DNA of 64,000 bases from Natrarchaeobius chitinivorans (GCF_003841505.1 NZ_REGA01000018.1:1-64000), one strand, 5' to 3'. Positions 9,613 to 18,290 are shown, counted from the first letter of the stretch. Notes: a model not told the origin generated them from the letters alone. Program-made: numbers and translations.

Positions 9613-9620
9613 TTTAAATA
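9613..9620 (+). promoter_or_regulatory. TATA box for the methyltransferase gene
   Basis: TTTAAATA centred about 26 bases before the ATG at 9643. This spacing implies a leaderless transcript and selects 9643 over the in-frame ATG at 9595. Confidence 0.6.
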
Positions 9621-9642
9621 TACGGAATGGAACAGAGCGAGT

Positions 9643-10338
9643 ATGAGCAATCAGGGTAGCTTCAGCGGAAGGAATCCGATTGAATTGGTGACTCGTCTTA
9701 ATCAGCTATGGCGGGAAGGTGGCCTGCATGCTATACGACAGGGAGCGGAAGATTATCTCAGACACAATACAATCATATTGGACAGAAAATACGAGGATGT
9801 AAGAAGTGATACCGACTATCGGTGGGAGTTCATAAACAATCACATCAATGATAGCACAGAGCGGTTACTAGATATAGGATGTGCAGAAGGATATTTTTGT
9901 GCTCGCGCGGCCGGAAAGGGCATAAATGCAGTTGGAATAGACACAAACGAAAAACGAATTAAGCAAGCCAAGGCAGATCATCCAAACGTTGATTTCAGAG
10001 TCCAGACGTTGTCCCCGGACAATGTAACCGAGTTACCCGAATCGGATATTATTCTGTGTTTGACAGTCCATCACGGATTTGTGAATGGGTACGGTTGGGA
10101 CGAGTCGGTCGAAATGATGAAAACCATACTGGAAAAAGGTGATTTACTCGTATACGAAGGCTCCGGGATCAGACGCGATCATCCATCACTTGATGAGGAC
10201 TTAGAAACAATAGACTATTACCGAGAGCTGTTGTTCGATATTTATGAAGACGCCGAAATAATCGAGGAAACATACACTGAATACGGATCAGGTGAACGAA
10301 CAGACTCCATGTATATAGTTGACTGTTCCAATATATAG
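9643..10338 (+). CDS. Class I SAM-dependent methyltransferase
   Basis: 231-residue Rossmann-fold methyltransferase. Motif I is LLDIGCAEGYF (about residues 75-85), followed by the acidic end of strand 2 in VGIDTNEKR, and CLTVHHG replaces the usual motif IV. It probably methylates a sugar or glycan intermediate, judging by context. Base composition is much more AT-rich than the flanks and its codon use is correspondingly different, which suggests recent acquisition. The 3' end is followed by a fragment of a sulfatase-like gene. Confidence 0.8.
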   Translation: MSNQGSFSGRNPIELVTRLNQLWREGGLHAIRQGAEDYLRHNTIILDRKYEDVRSDTDYRWEFINNHINDSTERLLDIGCAEGYFCARAAGKGINAVGIDTNEKRIKQAKADHPNVDFRVQTLSPDNVTELPESDIILCLTVHHGFVNGYGWDESVEMMKTILEKGDLLVYEGSGIRRDHPSLDEDLETIDYYRELLFDIYEDAEIIEETYTEYGSGERTDSMYIVDCSNI

Positions 10339-10397
10339 TATTCAGCGTCCAACTACGTATGGCAAAAATGAAGCAGATATAGCTTTTTGTGGCTCAC

Positions 10398-10514
10398 CTC
10401 GAGGTTCCCTGGTACGTGATCGAAAAGTTACCCCGTCTGGAGATCCACGCGGACCCGCCGCTCGAGCAAGAGCGTGCCGACGAAGACGATATCACCAACA
10501 GCGCCCGGCGGTGA
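10398..10514 (+). pseudogene. 3' fragment of a sulfatase-like gene
   Basis: Bases 10398-10493 match 12292-12387, the 3' end of the intact sulfatase-like gene, at about 85 of 96 positions. The encoded LEVPWYVIEKLPRLEIHADP continues in frame to a TGA at 10512. Only the last 30 or so codons remain; the 5' part has been replaced by the AT-rich methyltransferase region. It marks an old duplication or recombination junction around the ParB-like gene that follows. Confidence 0.8.
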
Positions 10515-10563
10515 CGAAACCTATTTGACGGTTTGTCCTAACGCGCAATCACCCAGCCCGTTC

Positions 10564-11415
10564 ATGGACCAGCTGACACAGCAACTCCGAGAACTCGTGC
10601 GAAACGAGGGTGTGGCCACGGCGACGAAACGGGTACTCCACTACGGACTCGTCCGGACCCCGTTACAGCTACTCCCAGTAGATAGGTTGCCGCCGTGGGC
10701 TGTCCACTACGGGTATGCCGCTCGGTCCCTCGTCTCCCGACACAGCAGTGATGCCGATCCATTACGCCTCGTTCAGGTCGAGCCAACGGCGATCGAGTAC
10801 ACCCACACCACCGGCCACCCAACACCTCCAACTCGATTCGGTCGTGTCGTCGGCGGAGAGTGGGACAGGAACCGGGTTCCAACGGCCACACATTACGTCT
10901 ATCGGTCAGTGCGACGCCGGTACGAGACCGGTGTGAGTTGGGAGGAGACGGCACTATACGAGGAACACGTTCGCAGAATTTCCGACGGCGACCCACAGCG
11001 AGGACCGCAAACGATCGAAGAGTTAGAGAAAGAGTGTTCGGACCTGGACGACCTCCTGGCCACAATCGAAGCTGAGGGATACAAATCTCAACGCCAATTG
11101 CTCCAGGAACGCCCCACGGACACTCGAACGTCGAACAACGATACGTTTCATCCAGTGCTGAACGAAGTCGCTGTGAATATCGGCCGGAACGGGGAGTTGA
11201 TCAAACGTGGATCGGGGACACATCGCCTGGCAGTCGCACGGGCGCTCTCGCTCGAGGCAATCCCTGTCCTCGTTCGAACACGCCACGCCAACTGGCAGGC
11301 CATCCGAGACGAAATTCGAGCCGCCGGGACACCGACCGATCTGGGTCCCCAGACTCGACAATACCTGACCCATCCAGACCTCGCGGATATCATCCCGGAC
11401 CAGTGGATTCAATAG
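10564..11415 (+). CDS. ParB-like domain protein of glycosylation locus (copy 2)
   Basis: 283-residue paralog of the protein at 4063-4866. Shared blocks are VGGEWDRNR versus SGGKWDLVR, GVSWEETALYEEHV versus GVEWEQTSYYIHI, GYKSQRQLLQE versus GYQSQEQLDQA, and NEVAVNIGRNGELIKR...THRLAVARALSLEAIPVLVRTRHANWQ. The C-terminal RxGTHRLxxA pattern matches ParB-like folds. The start at 10564 excludes an unrelated leader that overlaps the sulfatase fragment. It directly precedes the sulfatase-like gene. Function unknown; the repeated presence in this locus suggests a role in surface glycan synthesis. Confidence 0.65.
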   Translation: MDQLTQQLRELVRNEGVATATKRVLHYGLVRTPLQLLPVDRLPPWAVHYGYAARSLVSRHSSDADPLRLVQVEPTAIEYTHTTGHPTPPTRFGRVVGGEWDRNRVPTATHYVYRSVRRRYETGVSWEETALYEEHVRRISDGDPQRGPQTIEELEKECSDLDDLLATIEAEGYKSQRQLLQERPTDTRTSNNDTFHPVLNEVAVNIGRNGELIKRGSGTHRLAVARALSLEAIPVLVRTRHANWQAIRDEIRAAGTPTDLGPQTRQYLTHPDLADIIPDQWIQ

Positions 11416-11475
11416 TCAGTGCTGGGACCTACTCCCAGCAACGAGTCGCTCTCGACCGACACAACTCAGTGACCC

Positions 11476-12420
11476 ATGTTTCACCATCTTCACCGTGCTA
11501 AAGAGGTCCTCGAGGAACGAGGCGCAGTCGACCTGGCGAAAACGAGTCTTAGGTACGCGCCGATCGAACTCAACAACATCATTTACAACCTGCGGAGCGA
11601 CGACCCCACCAACGTCATGGATGAAGAGTGGGACGTCCTGATCCTCCTCGATGCGTGCCGGTACGACATGTTTCCGGACTCGACCAGGTGGGACGGCGAA
11701 CTCGAGTCGCGGATTTCGCTGGGATCGACGAGCGAGGAATTCCTCCAGCGAAACTTCGCCGACGGGACGCACCACGATACGGTCTACGTGAACGCCAATC
11801 CACACCTCTGTCGACTCGGGTTCGACGCAGACGTCTTTCACGCGGTCATCGATTTACTGAGTGAGACGAAACCGATCTTTCCCGAGCTGGACTGTGACAT
11901 CGAGACGGTCCACCCGGAGACGGTCGTCGAAGCGACCCGTGAGGCAATCGAAACGTTCGAGAACAAGCGATTCATTATTCACTTTCTCCAGCCCCATCAC
12001 CCGTTCATAGGCGAAGCCGGGAGAGAACTCGCCGAAACCGGTCAGATCACCCACGACAAGGACATCTGGACGGCCCTCCGTGAGGGCGACATCACTGACC
12101 ACGAGCTAGTCTGGGAGGCGTACAGGGAGAACCTCGAGATCGTACTCTCCAGTCTCGAGCCACTCATCGACGAGCTCACCGGGAAGATCGTCCTCTCCTC
12201 CGATCACGGGAATCTGGTCGGTGAACGCCCAGGGCCGATCCCCGTTGGGCCGGCCTATGGCCACCCGTACGGTGTCTACTGTGACGAACTCCTCGAGGTG
12301 CCCTGGTACGTGATCGAGAAGTCACCCCGTCCGGAGATCCGCGCGGAACCGCCCCTCGAGCAGGAACGGGCCGACGAGGACGATATCGAGCAACGACTGG
12401 AGGCGCTTGGATACAAATAG
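11476..12420 (+). CDS. Sulfatase/alkaline-phosphatase-superfamily protein
   Basis: 314-residue protein of the alkaline-phosphatase-like superfamily, found in haloarchaeal glycan loci. Metal-binding candidates are D59 in VLILLDACRYD, the HFLQPHHPF block (about residue 166 on) and LSSDHGN (about 240). C61 sits where the nucleophile of this fold is expected, but the CxPxR sulfatase signature is absent, so true sulfatase activity is uncertain; phosphoryl or other transfer is possible. No signal peptide is seen. A broken copy of its 3' end lies at 10398-10514. Confidence 0.7.
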   Translation: MFHHLHRAKEVLEERGAVDLAKTSLRYAPIELNNIIYNLRSDDPTNVMDEEWDVLILLDACRYDMFPDSTRWDGELESRISLGSTSEEFLQRNFADGTHHDTVYVNANPHLCRLGFDADVFHAVIDLLSETKPIFPELDCDIETVHPETVVEATREAIETFENKRFIIHFLQPHHPFIGEAGRELAETGQITHDKDIWTALREGDITDHELVWEAYRENLEIVLSSLEPLIDELTGKIVLSSDHGNLVGERPGPIPVGPAYGHPYGVYCDELLEVPWYVIEKSPRPEIRAEPPLEQERADEDDIEQRLEALGYK

Positions 12421-12423
12421 GCG

Positions 12424-13059
12424 CTACGAGTGGCGTTTTCGATCTCCGTTGATGAAGTACCAGTCCGAACAGTCTCCCTCCAGATACGGTTGGAGGTCGT
12501 TTTCGACGGCGAAGTCGACGAAGGCCTCCGCAACGTCACCGCCGGTGAAATCGACATCGTGACCGGCCAGGATGCCATCATCGTCTAACAGTGAATAATA
12601 CGCCTCCATATCAGCCTTTACGTAGTCGTACGTATGGTTGCCATCGATGTAGGCGTAATCGAGCGGTTCGGAGATCTCATCCGCAGCTTCCTGTGAGGGT
12701 TTTTCGATCCACTCGAGGGTATCGTACGACTGTAACTTACGCCGTGCCTCACGTTTTGCGTCATGCAAGGTCGAATCGGTCTTCGGAGACGATTCGTACC
12801 CATCGTAGTTCGTGTACGGATCGATCAGATACATTTTCTCGACGTCCAAACCCTCGAGGAGCGTTTTGGCGTTGTCAGCCCGCCAGACCCCAACTTCGGC
12901 GATCACCAACCCCTCACGTTCTTTGAGCAATTGTCGGTGACCAGCGCGGACCCGTCGCGATGGTGTTACGCTGTTACAAATGTAGAGTGAAATACTGTTC
13001 GCCAATGCTCTCGGACCATCGGACCGAAGTATATCAATAGAACGACCGACTTTATCCAT
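12424..13059 (-). CDS. Class I SAM-dependent methyltransferase (TylF/Mtf24-like)
   Basis: 211-residue methyltransferase. Motif I is IAEVGVWRADNAKTLLEGL, followed by MYLIDPYTNYDGYE, then DYAYIDGNHTYDYVKADMEAYYSLLDDDGILAGHDVDF, which is the pattern of macrocin O-methyltransferase-like enzymes that need a divalent metal. It probably O-methylates a sugar of the surface glycan. The ATG at 13059 begins at the conserved region; the longer frame adds 18 unrelated residues. It is convergent with the sulfatase-like gene, only three bases apart. Confidence 0.8.
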   Translation of the reverse strand: MDKVGRSIDILRSDGPRALANSISLYICNSVTPSRRVRAGHRQLLKEREGLVIAEVGVWRADNAKTLLEGLDVEKMYLIDPYTNYDGYESSPKTDSTLHDAKREARRKLQSYDTLEWIEKPSQEAADEISEPLDYAYIDGNHTYDYVKADMEAYYSLLDDDGILAGHDVDFTGGDVAEAFVDFAVENDLQPYLEGDCSDWYFINGDRKRHS

Positions 13060-13214
13060 AATCGTTGACTCTTTCCCAGGTCGGCAGGGCTCTGGCATAG
13101 TCAGAGTTGCCAACTCGAGAGTTAAGTGTATTCCCTATATCATAAATAATATATGTCGCATCCATATAGGAGTTTTTGTCATTCTGGTGCCAATATCGGT
13201 ACTGTGTACACTCA

Positions 13215-13967
13215 CTACTGAAACGTTTCTAATTCCGACTGGACTTTCCGTACGGTATTCGATATATCCTCATTTTGAATCTTGATCACCTGCACTCCTT
13301 CTTCTCGAAGTATATCAGCAAGGGTTTCACAGATAGTGGAGATCTTCACTTGGGAATCACGGTGATTCGATACCCATTCCTTATCGACGGCAACACTGTT
13401 ACGGGTGGATTGTCTCTCGAGACAAACCTCGACGGGGGCGTCAATATAGAATACGAGGTCGGGAAGTGGAACTGTCGAGAGGAACTCACGAGAAAAGGTC
13501 TTCGAAAAGTCAATACCCGAGTACCACTGTAACGTGCTGAGAAGTTGAATAAATCCCCTATCGACACTCAACGTCTCGTTAGGAAACACATTTTCCCTCC
13601 CCAATTGGTAAAGGCCTGCTGTTTCGTACAACCGAACGAAGGCGCCGTCCGGTTCGTTTTCAGCATAATCGAGCCCCCTCGAAAATGTGTCTAGATAGTC
13701 AGGAAAGTCCTGAACGAACCGTTTGAAAGCGTGGTAGGTGAACCGGTGCATGACGATCTCGTCGCTGACGTATCTGCCGAACCGTCCAGGAAGTACACCG
13801 TACAGAAACGCTACCGGTTTTGGGGCATCAGCACGTATATGTCGTTGAGCCAGATGGTGTCGGCTACTGACGTCGTTGATGCTGAGTGTCCTCGGAAACT
13901 CACTTCGGTCGTGAACGGTGGTTTTGCCGGCCCCATACGGGCCCATAAATTCTACGTAAGCGTCCAT
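13215..13967 (-). CDS. P-loop kinase-like protein
   Basis: 250-residue protein with a Walker A motif GPYGAGKT at residues 9-16 and a later LVFYIDAPVEVCLERQ segment with RNS, the pattern of thymidylate-kinase-type small-molecule kinases. The substrate is unknown. Its ATG overlaps the TGA of the NTase gene by one base (TGATG), so the two are coupled. In other polysaccharide loci I recall NTase-like and thymidylate-kinase-like domains fused in one protein, so this pair may be the split form; that is inference. Confidence 0.65.
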   Translation of the reverse strand: MDAYVEFMGPYGAGKTTVHDRSEFPRTLSINDVSSRHHLAQRHIRADAPKPVAFLYGVLPGRFGRYVSDEIVMHRFTYHAFKRFVQDFPDYLDTFSRGLDYAENEPDGAFVRLYETAGLYQLGRENVFPNETLSVDRGFIQLLSTLQWYSGIDFSKTFSREFLSTVPLPDLVFYIDAPVEVCLERQSTRNSVAVDKEWVSNHRDSQVKISTICETLADILREEGVQVIKIQNEDISNTVRKVQSELETFQ

Positions 13968-14758
13968 CAGTAGTCCGAAAACGCCTCCAGTTCGCCTCGA
14001 ATCGACCCATACTTTCTCTCATCGATCAGCAGATACGCCGTCTCCCACGCGTCGAAGAACATCAATTTCAAAAGCCGATGCAGCTTTTCGTCCTGGGATT
14101 CGTTCGACAGCACGGTATCTCTGAGCTCATTCATTCGGTCCATATAATACGATGGCGGGCCGTCCTCGTTGTAGTAAAATACGGTTCGACCGACCAAGTG
14201 GGCCAGCTCGTCGGGCGGACTCGGTACGTAGAAGCCGTTGTGTTGTACTCTGTCTCGAAGCATCAGCCGATCAATTTCGGGGTCAACTCGGTATTTTCCC
14301 GAATGTAACGGCGACGAATAGCACATGTGATTCCAGACATCGAACCGCAGGGTTTCGTGTTTCGAACGTGAATCACCGTATGCGAACTTGGCTAATTTTA
14401 CCTTATTGTCAGGTTCGTCCAAGTTCTGATGTTTCCGTCGAATCAGCAGATGGTCGATCACAATTTTCGGCTCAGAGAGAACACGACGGACCGACTCTCG
14501 AGGATCCTCTAGTGCGACACTGAGTTGTTCACGGATAGGGGCTTTCCTGTTCGGATCGCCAGGTATCGCATCCTCCATCACGCCGAACACAGCGTCGAAA
14601 TCGTCTTCGTGGACGAAGATATCAATGTCATCACCCCAGACTCGTTCAGGGAGGTCGACGAACCCCCGCAAAATCACGTACGAAATATCGTCCTCAGAGA
14701 GGGAGTGGGCAACAGACTCCAACACGCTTTGTTCGTCCGGGCTTAGTTCATAATACAT
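13967..14758 (-). CDS. Nucleotidyltransferase-fold protein
   Basis: 263-residue protein with the core NTase metal motif WGDDIDIFV (residues 41-49), preceded by YVILRGF and followed by a third acidic region at KIVIDHLLIRRK. It is predicted to transfer a nucleotide to a small molecule or protein. The C-terminal half is helical and contains LMFFDAWETAYLLIDE. It is translationally coupled to the downstream P-loop kinase and lies three bases after the small gene at 14761. Substrate unknown. Confidence 0.6.
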   Translation of the reverse strand: MYYELSPDEQSVLESVAHSLSEDDISYVILRGFVDLPERVWGDDIDIFVHEDDFDAVFGVMEDAIPGDPNRKAPIREQLSVALEDPRESVRRVLSEPKIVIDHLLIRRKHQNLDEPDNKVKLAKFAYGDSRSKHETLRFDVWNHMCYSSPLHSGKYRVDPEIDRLMLRDRVQHNGFYVPSPPDELAHLVGRTVFYYNEDGPPSYYMDRMNELRDTVLSNESQDEKLHRLLKLMFFDAWETAYLLIDERKYGSIRGELEAFSDY

Positions 14759-14760
14759 GT

Positions 14761-14961
14761 TTAGAGATCTTTCATCTCCTTGAGAGAAGTTCCCGCCTCG
14801 ACGACGGCTTCTGCAAATTCTCGGTACTCTTCTTCCGTGAAGGTCAGTTGGAGTTCATCCATGTGCAGATCGACCCTCCCCTTTTCGTTTAGCTCGATCT
14901 GGACCTCAGTCGATTGATCCTCGAGTTCGAAGTCTGCAAGTAATCGTTCGACGATGCCCAT
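14761..14961 (-). CDS. Small acidic protein, 66 residues
   Basis: Small cytoplasmic-looking protein beginning MGIVERLLADFELEDQ. Its middle, KGRVDLHMDELQLTFTEEEYREFAEAVVEA, resembles the C-terminal half of the neighbouring 70-residue protein (RNVRLEMTIDDFLEFYENVEQT), so the two may be paralogs. The start at 14961 is chosen because it follows the upstream stop codon by one base (TGAGATG), indicating coupling. No known family is recognised. Confidence 0.6.
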   Translation of the reverse strand: MGIVERLLADFELEDQSTEVQIELNEKGRVDLHMDELQLTFTEEEYREFAEAVVEAGTSLKEMKDL

Positions 14962-14962
14962 C

Positions 14963-15175
14963 TCAGAGTTCACCCAGTGTTTGTTCGACGTTCTCGTAGA
15001 ACTCGAGAAAGTCGTCGATCGTCATTTCCAGTCGCACGTTTCGATGGTGGATATGGATAGCTTCGCCGACGTTGTCCTCAATCCTGAAAACTTTCGGGTT
15101 CCGACCAGGGACTGGGTCCAGCTCCCGTTCGGCAAGTGAAAGAACGAGAACGTTTTGACCGCTACGTTCATCCAT
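14963..15175 (-). CDS. Small protein, 70 residues
   Basis: Protein beginning MDERSGQNVLVLSLAERELD, with IHIHHRNVRLEMTIDDFLEFYENVEQTLGEL at its C terminus. First gene of a four-gene minus-strand unit with the 66-residue protein, the NTase and the P-loop kinase. No family is recognised. The divergent interval 15176-15300 contains a TATA-like ATAAATA at 15251-15257 for the phosphoesterase gene on the other strand. Confidence 0.6.
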   Translation of the reverse strand: MDERSGQNVLVLSLAERELDPVPGRNPKVFRIEDNVGEAIHIHHRNVRLEMTIDDFLEFYENVEQTLGEL

Positions 15176-15300
15176 ACTGGTTCCCCTGTAGCAAGAACCC
15201 ATCACTATTACGGTTCCCTAAATGACCGGCCAGAAAACGAATATGACCCCATAAATAGACCAGAGTTTACTATGGGTAAAACGAAACACAAGAACAGTTG

Positions 15301-16164
15301 ATGGATGAAATCGCCGTCATCTCAGATATTCATTTGAGAAGAGAACTGGAAGCGGAGATCGTTGCGGCGATAGAGGACTGTTTATCGTACATTGAACACC
15401 ACACCGATGTCAGTTACGTATTCGTTCTCGGCGACCTGATAACGCACAGTCGATCTGTCGAGGAAGACAAGCAGAGGTTCCGAACGCTCCGGGCAATCTT
15501 CGACAACTACCAAGTCTCACCTGTCTGGCTGCTCGGAAATCACGATGTGATGACTGTCAGCCGACCATCGATAGGTGATATTCTCGATCAGGAGAAGTTC
15601 TTCGGACAGATCACCATTGGATCTCGATCGATCCTCTATTTGGATACGAGCTGGCCAGAATCGCAGAGTCCGAACGGGTTTCTGGATAGGGGCCAGCTAG
15701 AGTGGGTGAAAGAAACAGTGGAAGAACGTAAGAACGTCGTGATTCTGCTCCATCACCCGGTCGGGTTCTTCAATTTGGACAACAATCCATGGTTTCGTCA
15801 CTATCCAGAGAGAGCATATCTCGCGAATCGGAAAGAGCTCCACGAAATACTCACTCGAAACAACACCACGTTCCTGACGATAAGTGGCCACATACACGCT
15901 ACGCAACTCTCTGAGTCGCCTACAATGCCACACATATCCATCAATGCATTCAGTAACGAACGGCCATCGAAACCATTGACAGGAGAGTTCGCAATAGTCC
16001 GATTCGACGAGGGCGTATCGATCGAAATCAGGAACGAGAAACGAGTTCTCAGAACGTATCACGTCGACGAAAAGCAGGTACGCTCTCAGACGAATGCATT
16101 GGGTCGCTGGCTATCACTCCTTCGAAAATCGAAGTACACTCGGAGAGTCTTCGGACCGAGATGA
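15301..16164 (+). CDS. Calcineurin-like metallophosphoesterase
   Basis: 287-residue metallophosphoesterase with all metal motifs: D9-x-H11 in ISDIH, GDL near residue 45, GNHD at about 79-82, HHP near 150, and GHIH near 200. It should hydrolyse a phosphate mono- or diester. In this context it may release a phosphate from a CDP-alditol pathway intermediate (inference). The ATG at 15301 overlaps the TGA of a nine-codon upstream frame starting at 15272. No signal peptide, so cytoplasmic. Confidence 0.85.
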   Translation: MDEIAVISDIHLRRELEAEIVAAIEDCLSYIEHHTDVSYVFVLGDLITHSRSVEEDKQRFRTLRAIFDNYQVSPVWLLGNHDVMTVSRPSIGDILDQEKFFGQITIGSRSILYLDTSWPESQSPNGFLDRGQLEWVKETVEERKNVVILLHHPVGFFNLDNNPWFRHYPERAYLANRKELHEILTRNNTTFLTISGHIHATQLSESPTMPHISINAFSNERPSKPLTGEFAIVRFDEGVSIEIRNEKRVLRTYHVDEKQVRSQTNALGRWLSLLRKSKYTRRVFGPR

Positions 16165-16287
16165 TCGAACGAGCCACGCTTCGAGTGAGGACGGTACCGG
16201 ATACGCCCCCCATACCCGTCTCACATTCGATAGGTCCTCTGGCCAGGTGAACAACAAGGTTTTTCTCCCGAATCAGTCACTACCCGC

Positions 16288-17046
16288 ATGATGGATACGG
16301 TCATTATGGCAGCGGGGAAAGGGGAGCGATTGGGGCCCCGCGAAGAAACTCTTCCGAAATTGTTTGTCGAAGTCGGAAATAAGACCATATTTGAACACCA
16401 ACTCGAGGCGCTTTCCCCACTACAATCAACTTTGATCGACTCCGTCGTAACGGTCGTACTCGGATACGGGTTCGTAGATTCGCCAGACGCCGAACACAAA
16501 CTCAGCGAGTACGTTCACATCGATCAGCGGTTCGAGTACAACATCGTATATCTCGAGAACTGGAAAGAAGTCGAGAACTCGAAATCAGCCCTCGCTGGCG
16601 TCGAGTCGGTAGATGGAGACGACCATGTGTTGCTACTTTGTGGCGACGTCATCGTATCACCTGGTCAAATGGAGGAGTTCATCCAGACATTTTACGAAGA
16701 GTGTTCGGACTCAGCGTACAGTGCTGTGGGGGCGTTCGAAGGATATCAAAGCGAGATGACAGCCATCAGATGGGATACGAACGATGTAGTAACCGATTAC
16801 GGAGCGATCGAAGGTCACCAGGAAGCAGGCATGTTCATCCTTCACAGAGAACACGTACAGACAGCGAAAGACCGGTGGGAAAGATCTGGTGGAGAAGAAT
16901 GGTTTCCAGTCGTGTTTCCGGAAGTTCCCTCGAAGGCAATTCGGTTGGACCCGGGTGAGCACATCGAAATCAACACCCAGGAGCATCTAACGGAGGGGGA
17001 AGAGATCCTTCCGTTCGAAGGAAAGAACACAGGCCATACTCGATGA
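16288..17046 (+). CDS. LicC-like sugar/alditol-phosphate nucleotidyltransferase
   Basis: 252-residue NTP transferase. The N-terminal AAGKGERLGPREETLPKLF binds the nucleotide, VLLLCGDVIV holds the metal-binding Asp, and the NWKEVENSKSAL region corresponds to the block that precedes GDV in phosphocholine or alditol-phosphate cytidylyltransferases. It probably makes a CDP-activated donor, but a hexose-1-phosphate substrate is not excluded. The first of two adjacent ATGs is preferred since a weak TATA-like GGTTTTT lies 26 bases upstream. The next gene downstream resembles CDP-glycerol-using transferases. Confidence 0.72.
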   Translation: MMDTVIMAAGKGERLGPREETLPKLFVEVGNKTIFEHQLEALSPLQSTLIDSVVTVVLGYGFVDSPDAEHKLSEYVHIDQRFEYNIVYLENWKEVENSKSALAGVESVDGDDHVLLLCGDVIVSPGQMEEFIQTFYEECSDSAYSAVGAFEGYQSEMTAIRWDTNDVVTDYGAIEGHQEAGMFILHREHVQTAKDRWERSGGEEWFPVVFPEVPSKAIRLDPGEHIEINTQEHLTEGEEILPFEGKNTGHTR

Positions 17047-17159
17047 ACTGAGAAAATTATCGCCCGCAACGGTAGTAGTTTGCGTGACAGTGTAACGGGA
17101 TGTACAGTTCAGATGCCATCCAAAAAAGTTAACAATTAGTGTAAAAGTGGTAGAGCAAG

Positions 17160-18290
17160 ATGGAATCTGGCATATCTTTCTCCTCGGACCCAACCATAAC
17201 TTTCTTCTCAAATGGACCTGTTCGAAAAGAAGCGCTGGACCCGATAGTAGCAGAGGCGGAGAGACGAGGATACGACACAGTGTTCGAAGAAGACCTATCA
17301 GCTGAAGCAGAGGTAGGAATCTATAACGAGCACACATACCGGATACAGGAAGTCAATGCAGCGCTGTCTGTGATTGGATTTCATAGTATCGATTGTCCCT
17401 ACAAAGGAGACCACTGGATCGGTGAGCCATGGGATCAGTTCGATATTGGGTTCGTTCCCGGCGCTGCAACTGGTGAGAAGTGGGTGAGAAATTCTTGGTA
17501 TCCGAAGGCAAGACCGGATATAGGTCTGTTCGAGGTCGGCTGGCCGAAATCCGACGACGTGTTTTCAGACTCGTTTCAGCAACGATTGGAAGCGATCCGG
17601 ACGGAATATCGGGTTCCTGAGGGAAGTTCAGTCATGTTTACACCCTCGTATCCATCGACTGAAAAACTGCGCGAGTTTTTATCGGCAACTGAAAAGTACG
17701 ACAACAGGCTGGTAAAGCTCCACCCGAGTCACAATAACAGAGAGATTGCCCAAGGGGTGAAAACTGATGACGTTATTTTCCTTGACGAAAATAAAAAGAT
17801 AATGGAATGTCTGTCGATAGCAGATGTCTCTGTCTCCGATGAGTCCAGTGTGATTCAGGAGTCGATACTAACAGGAACGATCCCAGTGTCCGTAACCGAT
17901 TGGATGATCGGATCGAATAGAGACAAAAAGCCGAGTGCACGGATGCCGGGTTTTGCAATTCAGACACCCCGGAGTAACCTCGGAAGTACGTTGAGTTCAT
18001 TGGTTGACGACCTCGAGGCCCACCGCGAACAGCTCCTCGAACAACGAGACCACCATTTCGCGAACGTCGGCTCGAGTGCAGCGGTAGCGATGGACGTCAT
18101 CGAAGCAGTGATACACGACGACCCACTCCCAGTTGCACCTCTCGAGCCGGAGTATTCCCTTCCAGCACACATCTACGGAATTGCGAGAGCAAACGTGGTG
18201 GACCACACGCCGGAGGCACTCAAAGATGTACTTCGCCGCTCCGGCACCGAACGAGTGTTACAGTACATTGACGATCGATCCATCAGGTGA
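17160..18290 (+). CDS. CDP-glycerol glycerophosphotransferase-like protein
   Basis: 376-residue GT-B-like protein. The C-terminal half has KLHPSHNNREI...VIFLDENKKIMECLSIADVSVSDESSVIQESILTGTIPV, the arrangement of TagB/TagF-type teichoic acid polymerases (His, then ADxxxSDxSSxxxE). It could transfer an alditol phosphate onto a glycan. The N-terminal half is short and divergent. It follows the cytidylyltransferase-like gene by 113 bases. UDP-GlcNAc epimerase-like or other GT-B enzymes are alternatives. Confidence 0.6.
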   Translation: MESGISFSSDPTITFFSNGPVRKEALDPIVAEAERRGYDTVFEEDLSAEAEVGIYNEHTYRIQEVNAALSVIGFHSIDCPYKGDHWIGEPWDQFDIGFVPGAATGEKWVRNSWYPKARPDIGLFEVGWPKSDDVFSDSFQQRLEAIRTEYRVPEGSSVMFTPSYPSTEKLREFLSATEKYDNRLVKLHPSHNNREIAQGVKTDDVIFLDENKKIMECLSIADVSVSDESSVIQESILTGTIPVSVTDWMIGSNRDKKPSARMPGFAIQTPRSNLGSTLSSLVDDLEAHREQLLEQRDHHFANVGSSAAVAMDVIEAVIHDDPLPVAPLEPEYSLPAHIYGIARANVVDHTPEALKDVLRRSGTERVLQYIDDRSIR

